Below are positions 59,217 through 64,000 of a stretch of DNA of 64,000 bases, piece after piece. A program made the position numbers and the translations under genes. Every line of letters begins with the position of its first letter. Position 1 is the first letter of the stretch. The notes beneath the pieces are model-generated. The model searched no databases and was not told where the DNA came from. It was given only the letters and a program-made list of their open reading frames with translations. The stretch is from DASRFA01 sp035651755 (GTDB lineage Bacteria > Desulfobacterota > Binatia > UBA12015), in assembly GCA_035651755.1 (NCBI GenBank), contig DASRFA010000056.1, forward strand, positions 372,001-436,000, read 5' to 3'.

Positions 59217-59908
59217 ATTCGAAGATCAACGCCAAGATCGGCTTCGCGCCGCTCGCGGTCGGCCTCTTCTTGGCCGCCTGCGCGACGTCCGCGCTCGCCG
59301 GCGCGCCGCCGGCCGAGGTGCGCGAGGACGCGCTGCCGCACGTCTGCAAGGCCGGGCCGACACCGGGCGCCGCCTGCACGGCCAACTCGACCACGTGCGA
59401 TCCGGGAACCTGCGTCGTGGACTTCGAGCGCGGCAAGACCTGGACCGGCGTGTTCACCCTGATCGTCGACGACACGGCGAGCGCGTTCGACCCCAACAAC
59501 CGCACGCGCACCGCGATCACGGGGACGCTGACGCTCGAGGTCAAGTACAAGGGCGTGGCCGACGTCATCAGCAAGACCTTCCTGAACATGGACGGCGCGA
59601 CGCTCGGCGACGTGCTCAACTCGCTCTCGACCGTCGGGCCTCAGCTCGCGGACTCGCCTGTGAGCGTGCACGAGGACCAGGTCGTCAACTTCGTGAACAA
59701 CTCGCAGATGATGTCGCAGTTCCTCTTCCAGTCGGGCGACTCGACGATGGCGCAGGCCCTCCGCAATCTGCTGCAGACGACCGGGAACCCCGTGATCACC
59801 AAGGTGTTGAAGCTCCAGCTCTTCGACCACAGCCCGGGATCGCTCCTCGAGCCCAACGCTGCGACCGTCATCCGCGCGAAGGTCCGGGGCGCCGTCGTCA
59901 ATCCCTGA
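59213..59908 (+). CDS. Putative lipoprotein or secreted protein of unknown function
   Basis: A 231-residue protein. GFAPLAVGLFLAACATSALAG contains LAAC, a good lipobox, although a signal peptidase I site (ALAGA) is also present. Mature region: CKAGPTPGAACTANSTTCDPGTCVVDFERG, a Cys motif common in Myxococcota/Binatota secreted proteins, then a beta-rich domain (GTLTLEVKYKGVADVISKTFLNMDG). GGAGG precedes the ATG. Translationally coupled to lnt, which would finish its acylation if it is a lipoprotein. Confidence 0.7.
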   Translation: MNSKINAKIGFAPLAVGLFLAACATSALAGAPPAEVREDALPHVCKAGPTPGAACTANSTTCDPGTCVVDFERGKTWTGVFTLIVDDTASAFDPNNRTRTAITGTLTLEVKYKGVADVISKTFLNMDGATLGDVLNSLSTVGPQLADSPVSVHEDQVVNFVNNSQMMSQFLFQSGDSTMAQALRNLLQTTGNPVITKVLKLQLFDHSPGSLLEPNAATVIRAKVRGAVVNP

Positions 59909-59927
59909 GCGCGCACTCCAGCCATCC

Positions 59928-62519
59928 GTGGCCGAAAAATTTGCCACGCCCGAGCGCGTCCAGCGCCCGGTGCGGCTGGCGGCGGTCGCGATCGGGCTCT
60001 TCTGCGTCGTCGTCGGCACGCTGGCGACGCTGTCGAGCCTCGCCTGGATCGGGCGGACGTTTCCCGGCTTCTTCGTCGTCGAGGATCGCCTCGTGCCGGC
60101 GATCGGCCTCCCGCAGTGGGCGGCGACGGAGGTGCCGGCGCTCTACCTGAGCCAGGTGGTCGCGGTCGACGGGACGCCGGTCTCGGACGAGCCCGAGATC
60201 TACGCCCGCGCCGCGCCGACCGAGCCCGGAACGCCGCTCGTCTACACGCTCCGCCGTCACGGCGAGGAGCGCACGGTCGCGATCCCGACCGAGCGCTTCA
60301 CCGGCCGGGATTGGGTGCTGCTCTTCGGCAGCTACCTCGTGAACGGCGCGATCTTCCTCGCGTCGGGGCTGCTCGCGTGGGCGCTCCGGCCGAGATCCGT
60401 GCTGAGCAATGCGTTCCTCGCGTTCGGCGGCTGCTGCTCGATCTTCCTCTTCACCGCGATGGATCTCTACGGACCGGCGATGTTCCTCCACCTCTACCTG
60501 CTCGCGAACGCGCTGCTGCCGGCGACGGCGCTCCAGCTCGCCCTGGTCTTCCCGGAACCGCACCCCTTCGCGCGCTGGCGCTTCGCCGGCTACGCGCCCG
60601 GCATCGTCGTGTTCGCGCTCTACGAGGCCTTCCTCCGCCGGCCGGACGTGTCGAGCGCGGTCTTCGTGTACAACACGATCGCGCTCGGGCTGGTGGGTGC
60701 GTTCTTCGGTGGGCGCCTGCTGCGGGGCTGGTGGCGAAGCGGCTCCGCGCTCGTGCGGCAGCGCGCGCGCCTCATCACCCTCGGAACGCTCGTCGGCCTG
60801 ACGCTTCCCGGCGTCATCCTGATCGTCACCTCGCTCGTCAGCGGCCGGCTCGCCATGAACGCGAGCCTGTACGCGTTCTTCCTGTTCCCGCTCACGCTCG
60901 CGTACGCGATCGTCAAGCACGACCTGTTCGAGATCGACGCGATGGTGAAGCGCGGGGCGACGTACCTCGTGCTGACCGGCGCCGTCGGCGGCGCGTACGT
61001 GGTGCTGCTGCTGGTCTTCAACCTCATCCTCCGCTGGGGCGCCGTCACGAACTCGCCGGCGTTTCCGATCCTGTTCACGATCGCCGTCCTGATCGTGTTC
61101 GACCCGCTTCGCGTCCGCCTCCAGGCGCTCGTCGATCGGGTCTTCTTCCGCACCCGCTACGACGGCGCGCAGGCGCTGGCGGAGGTCGGCGCCCGCCTCG
61201 CGGGCGCTCTCCGGCGCGACGAGATCGTGCTCCTCGTCAAGGACGCCGTCGAGCAGGCGATCCCGAACTCGGGGACGCGCCTCTTCCTGCGCAGCGACGA
61301 CGGGTCCGCGCTGACGGATACCGAGGCTCGCGGGACGCTCGACGAGCCCGCGCTGCTGGCCGCGCTCGAGGCGGGCAGGCTGCCGACGACGTTCGATCCG
61401 CCGGAGCTCTACCCGTCGCGCGACGACGCGGACGCGGCGCGCGAGGCGCTGCTCGCGCGCGGCGCCGAGATCGCGGTGCCGCTCTCGCAGGGCGGCTCGC
61501 TCGCCGGCGCGCTCGTCGTCGGCCCGAAGCGCTCCGGGCTCTTCTACACCGGCGGCGACGCGGAGTTCCTGCGCGCGCTCGCGCACTCCGCCGCGATCGC
61601 CCTCCAGAACGCCGCCTCGTACGAGCAGCTCGTCGCGCTGAACGCGACGCTCGAGACGCGCGTCGCGGAGCGGACCGAGGAGCTCGCGACGTCGAACGCG
61701 GAGCTCACGCGATCGCACGCCGAGCTCGAGCGGGCGTACGGCGAGCTGCAGAGCGCCGAGGTGCAGCTCGTGCAGTCGGAGAAGATGGCGTCGCTCGGCC
61801 GGCTCGCGGCGGGCGTCGCGCACGAGATCAACAACCCGGTGAGCTTCATCGCGTCGAACGTCGAGCCTCTTCAGCACTGCCTCGCGCGCCTCGCGTCCAT
61901 CGTGCCCGACTCGGAGCGCGAGCCGCTCGAGGACGCGACGGAGATCGTCTCGATCATCGGGCGCGGCGCCGAGCGGACGGCCCGCATCGTCGCCGACCTG
62001 CGCTCGTTCTCGCGCCTCGGCGAAGCCCAGCACAAGGAGGCCGACCTGAAGGAGGCGCTCGACGTCACCGTGCGCCTCCTCGAGCCGCGGTGGCGCGATC
62101 GCATCCAGATCCACCGCGACTACGCCGGCCTGCCCCGGATCACCTGCGACGTCGGCCAGGTGAACCAGGCGCTGATGAACATCCTCGCGAACGCCTGCGA
62201 CGCGATTCGAGGCCGCGGAAACATCTGGATCACGGGCCGGGAAGTCGGCAACGACGTCGAGATCGAGATCCGGGACGACGGCTGCGGCATCCCGCCCGAC
62301 GTGCTGCAGCGCGTTTTCGATCCGTTCTTCACGACGAAGGACGTCGGGCACGGGACCGGCCTCGGCCTCTCGATCGTGCACGGGATCGCGCGCGCGCACG
62401 GCGGCCGCGTCACGGTCACGAGCGAGCCCGGCCGCGGAACGTCGTTCGTCCTCGTGCTCCCGGCGCGCCCGAGCACGGAGGCGGGAGCGCCGGCCGCCGC
62501 GTCGGCGCGTGCGGGCTGA
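59928..62519 (+). CDS. Membrane sensor histidine kinase with GAF domain
   Basis: An 863-residue kinase. TM helix 1 near 17-45; a periplasmic PDZ-like segment (ALYLSQVVAVDGTPVSDEPEIYARAAPTEPGTPLVYTLRRHG); seven or so more helices to about 390; a GAF-type domain about 410-555; coiled coil; then HisKA with phospho-His632 (GVAHEINNPVS), and the ATPase domain with NILANACDAI, DDGCGIP and GTGLGLSIVHGI. Similar architecture to PrsK-like or HoxJ-linked kinases. GTG start. Followed 94 bp later by a sigma54 activator, its likely partner. Confidence 0.9.
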   Translation: MAEKFATPERVQRPVRLAAVAIGLFCVVVGTLATLSSLAWIGRTFPGFFVVEDRLVPAIGLPQWAATEVPALYLSQVVAVDGTPVSDEPEIYARAAPTEPGTPLVYTLRRHGEERTVAIPTERFTGRDWVLLFGSYLVNGAIFLASGLLAWALRPRSVLSNAFLAFGGCCSIFLFTAMDLYGPAMFLHLYLLANALLPATALQLALVFPEPHPFARWRFAGYAPGIVVFALYEAFLRRPDVSSAVFVYNTIALGLVGAFFGGRLLRGWWRSGSALVRQRARLITLGTLVGLTLPGVILIVTSLVSGRLAMNASLYAFFLFPLTLAYAIVKHDLFEIDAMVKRGATYLVLTGAVGGAYVVLLLVFNLILRWGAVTNSPAFPILFTIAVLIVFDPLRVRLQALVDRVFFRTRYDGAQALAEVGARLAGALRRDEIVLLVKDAVEQAIPNSGTRLFLRSDDGSALTDTEARGTLDEPALLAALEAGRLPTTFDPPELYPSRDDADAAREALLARGAEIAVPLSQGGSLAGALVVGPKRSGLFYTGGDAEFLRALAHSAAIALQNAASYEQLVALNATLETRVAERTEELATSNAELTRSHAELERAYGELQSAEVQLVQSEKMASLGRLAAGVAHEINNPVSFIASNVEPLQHCLARLASIVPDSEREPLEDATEIVSIIGRGAERTARIVADLRSFSRLGEAQHKEADLKEALDVTVRLLEPRWRDRIQIHRDYAGLPRITCDVGQVNQALMNILANACDAIRGRGNIWITGREVGNDVEIEIRDDGCGIPPDVLQRVFDPFFTTKDVGHGTGLGLSIVHGIARAHGGRVTVTSEPGRGTSFVLVLPARPSTEAGAPAAASARAG

Positions 62520-62613
62520 GCCGGCCGGCCGACCGCGCCTCTCTTGCGAGCGCGGTCCGGGCATCTCATCGTTGCGCTGGAACTCGGCCGGCCCGAAGGG
62601 CAATCTCCCGGAA

Positions 62614-64000
62614 ATGCCCGAGATCGACTACCGCGCCTACCCGGTCCTCGTCGTGGACGACGAGCCGGACATCCTGGCGTCGTTCCGCCTGGCCTACAAG
62701 CGCGACTTCACGCTCCTCTGCGCGGAGAGCGGCGCGGAAGGGCTCGAGCTGCTGCGGAAGACGGAGGTCGCGGTCGCGGTCGCCGACCAGCGGATGCCCG
62801 AGATGCCGGGCGTCGAGTTCCTGCGACAGAGCCAGGAGATCCGTCCGCAGGCGGTCCGGATCATCTTGACGGGCTACGCCGACATCGAGGTCCTGATCGA
62901 CGCCGTCAACTCCAGCCGGATCTACCGCTACGTGACCAAGCCCTGGGACCACCAGGAGATGCGCATCACGCTCCGGCGCGCGATCGAGACCTACCACCTC
63001 GAGTGCGAGAACGCGCGCCTCCTGAAGGAGCTCCAGGCGGCGAACGAGCGCCTCGGCGCGGAGAACGTCTACCTCCGCAAGCGCGAGGAGGAGGACGCCG
63101 GCATCGACGGGATCGTCGGCACGAGCGCGGCGATGCGCGAGGTGCAGCGGCTCATGGAGCGCGTCGGCCCGTCGCCCTCGACCGTGCTGCTGCTGGGCGA
63201 GACCGGCACCGGGAAGGAGCTCCTCGCGCGCGCGATCCATCGCCTGAGCCCGCGCCGCGATCGCATGTTCGTCGCGGTCAACTGCGCGGCGCTCTCGGAG
63301 AACCTTCTCGAGAGCGAGCTCTTCGGCCACCGCCGCGGCTCGTTCACGGGCGCGCTCGCGGACAAGAAAGGCCTCTTCGAGGTCGCGCACGAGGGAACGA
63401 TCTTCCTCGACGAGGTCGGCGAGACGACGCCGGCGCTCCAGGCGAAGCTGCTGCGCGTCCTGCAGGAGGGCGAGATCCTGCCGGTCGGCGAGACCAAGCC
63501 GAAATCGATCGACGTGCGCGTCGTCGCCGCCACGAACCGGAAGCTCGACGAGGAGGTCGAAGCGGGCCGCTTCCGGCGCGACCTCTACTACCGGCTCCGC
63601 GTCTTTCCGATCCGCGTCCCGCCGCTCCGCGAGCGGCGCGACGACGTGCCGTCGCTCGCGCAGCACTTCCTCGCGAAGTACGCGGGCCGGATCGGGAAGC
63701 GCGTCGGCGGCTTCACGGACGAGGCGGTCGCGCTGCTGCGGGCCTACTCGTACCCGGGGAACGTCCGCGAGCTCGAGAACGAGATCGAGCGCGCGGTCCT
63801 GCTCGCCGACGCGGGCGCGCCGATCACGGCCGCGGAGCTCTCGGAGGAGATCGCGCTCGAGGCGGAGGGCGCCGCGAGCGACGAGCTGCGTGCGGGCGGC
63901 GGCGTCGCGGGCGATGCGGGCAGCGTCGCCGGCGCCGCCGCCGGCTCGGCGGCGGCGCCGGTCGACCTCCGCGACCGGAAGGATGCCTTCGAGCGCGAGC
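62614..64000 (+). CDS. HoxA/HupR-like sigma54-dependent response regulator (3' end missing)
   Basis: The frame is open to the last base, so the C-terminus is outside the window. Receiver: VDDEPDILASF, phospho-acceptor Asp58 in VADQRMPEMPGVEFL, LTGYAD, YRYVTKPW; this DQRMP...YVTKPW pattern is that of HoxA/HupR hydrogenase regulators. AAA+ core: GETGTGKE, GSFTGA (Ser for the usual Ala), GTIFLDEVGE, FRRDLYYRL. The sequence ends in LRDRKDAFERE, the usual lead-in to a Fis DNA-binding domain. The upstream kinase is the probable partner. Confidence 0.9.
   Translation, partial: MPEIDYRAYPVLVVDDEPDILASFRLAYKRDFTLLCAESGAEGLELLRKTEVAVAVADQRMPEMPGVEFLRQSQEIRPQAVRIILTGYADIEVLIDAVNSSRIYRYVTKPWDHQEMRITLRRAIETYHLECENARLLKELQAANERLGAENVYLRKREEEDAGIDGIVGTSAAMREVQRLMERVGPSPSTVLLLGETGTGKELLARAIHRLSPRRDRMFVAVNCAALSENLLESELFGHRRGSFTGALADKKGLFEVAHEGTIFLDEVGETTPALQAKLLRVLQEGEILPVGETKPKSIDVRVVAATNRKLDEEVEAGRFRRDLYYRLRVFPIRVPPLRERRDDVPSLAQHFLAKYAGRIGKRVGGFTDEAVALLRAYSYPGNVRELENEIERAVLLADAGAPITAAELSEEIALEAEGAASDELRAGGGVAGDAGSVAGAAAGSAAAPVDLRDRKDAFERE

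Noticed and set aside
59898..62603. A 901-residue minus-strand frame
   Set aside because: Antisense to the multi-domain histidine kinase, whose motifs are all intact on the other strand.
1..64000. tRNA, rRNA or CRISPR loci
   Set aside because: No cloverleaf-like element with a T-loop signature, no rRNA-like conserved block and no regularly spaced repeats were found by eye; a covariance-model search was not possible.

Overview
The window is about 70% GC, densely packed and bacterial. Gene content points to an environmental Gram-negative from the former Deltaproteobacteria or Binatota/Myxococcota side: sigma54 activators, many CoA-dependent lipid enzymes, Sec-exported small Cys proteins, di- and triheme cytochromes, and WbdD-less Wzm/Wzt exporters. 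That placement is an inference from gene content, not from a marker gene. No rRNA, tRNA, CRISPR array or complete insertion sequence was seen. Both ends cut genes: a HAD-IB/PlsC fusion at the left and a sigma54 activator at the right.

Layout. 1-12.7 kb: lipid and small-molecule metabolism (phospholipid acyltransferase, SnoaL-like folds, enoyl-CoA hydratase, ACMSD-type amidohydrolase, SDR, HSL-type esterase, HCCA-isomerase-like DsbA protein, a GT-C-like membrane protein and an ATC-hydrolase-like protein). 12.8-25.7 kb: the most interesting part. It holds a universal stress protein, a globin-coupled histidine kinase with an NtrC-type regulator, a YjdF membrane protein, a wax-ester synthase/DGAT fused to CBS domains, a 29-residue membrane peptide, MgtC/DUF4010, two cytochromes c, a tandem USP, a CBS protein and a secreted protein. 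Five sites with sigma54 geometry (GG-N10-GC) and three copies of one palindrome (TTCSSA-N4-TGCGAA) sit in the intergenic regions. The gene set resembles that of the mycobacterial DosR dormancy regulon.

25.8-47 kb: an ECF sigma factor with C-terminal extension, a GluR0-like potassium-type glutamate receptor, CoA-transferase, a second GT-C-like protein, a very large beta-propeller/diheme protein, isoaspartyl peptidase, a tyrosine phosphatase, an acyl-CoA synthetase, a beta-oxidation-type SDR, a Sec-exported RTX-repeat protein, TauE/SafE, a DUF35 protein, a cupin/TetR divergent pair with a clear operator, a thiolase and a glycosyltransferase. 47.4-52.1 kb: one minus-strand operon encoding two complete Wzm/Wzt polysaccharide exporters around a GT2 glycosyltransferase, closed by a terminator. 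52.3-57 kb: an ECF sigma/anti-sigma pair that seems to start at CTG, thioredoxin 2, an inverted-repeat element, an SDR, and a set of small secreted proteins, two of them four-Cys paralogues. 57.5-64 kb: apolipoprotein N-acyltransferase, a putative lipoprotein, a seven-TM/GAF histidine kinase and a HoxA/HupR-like regulator cut by the window end.

All motif and repeat work was done by eye. Start codons were chosen from Shine-Dalgarno spacing, signal-peptide position and neighbour overlap.
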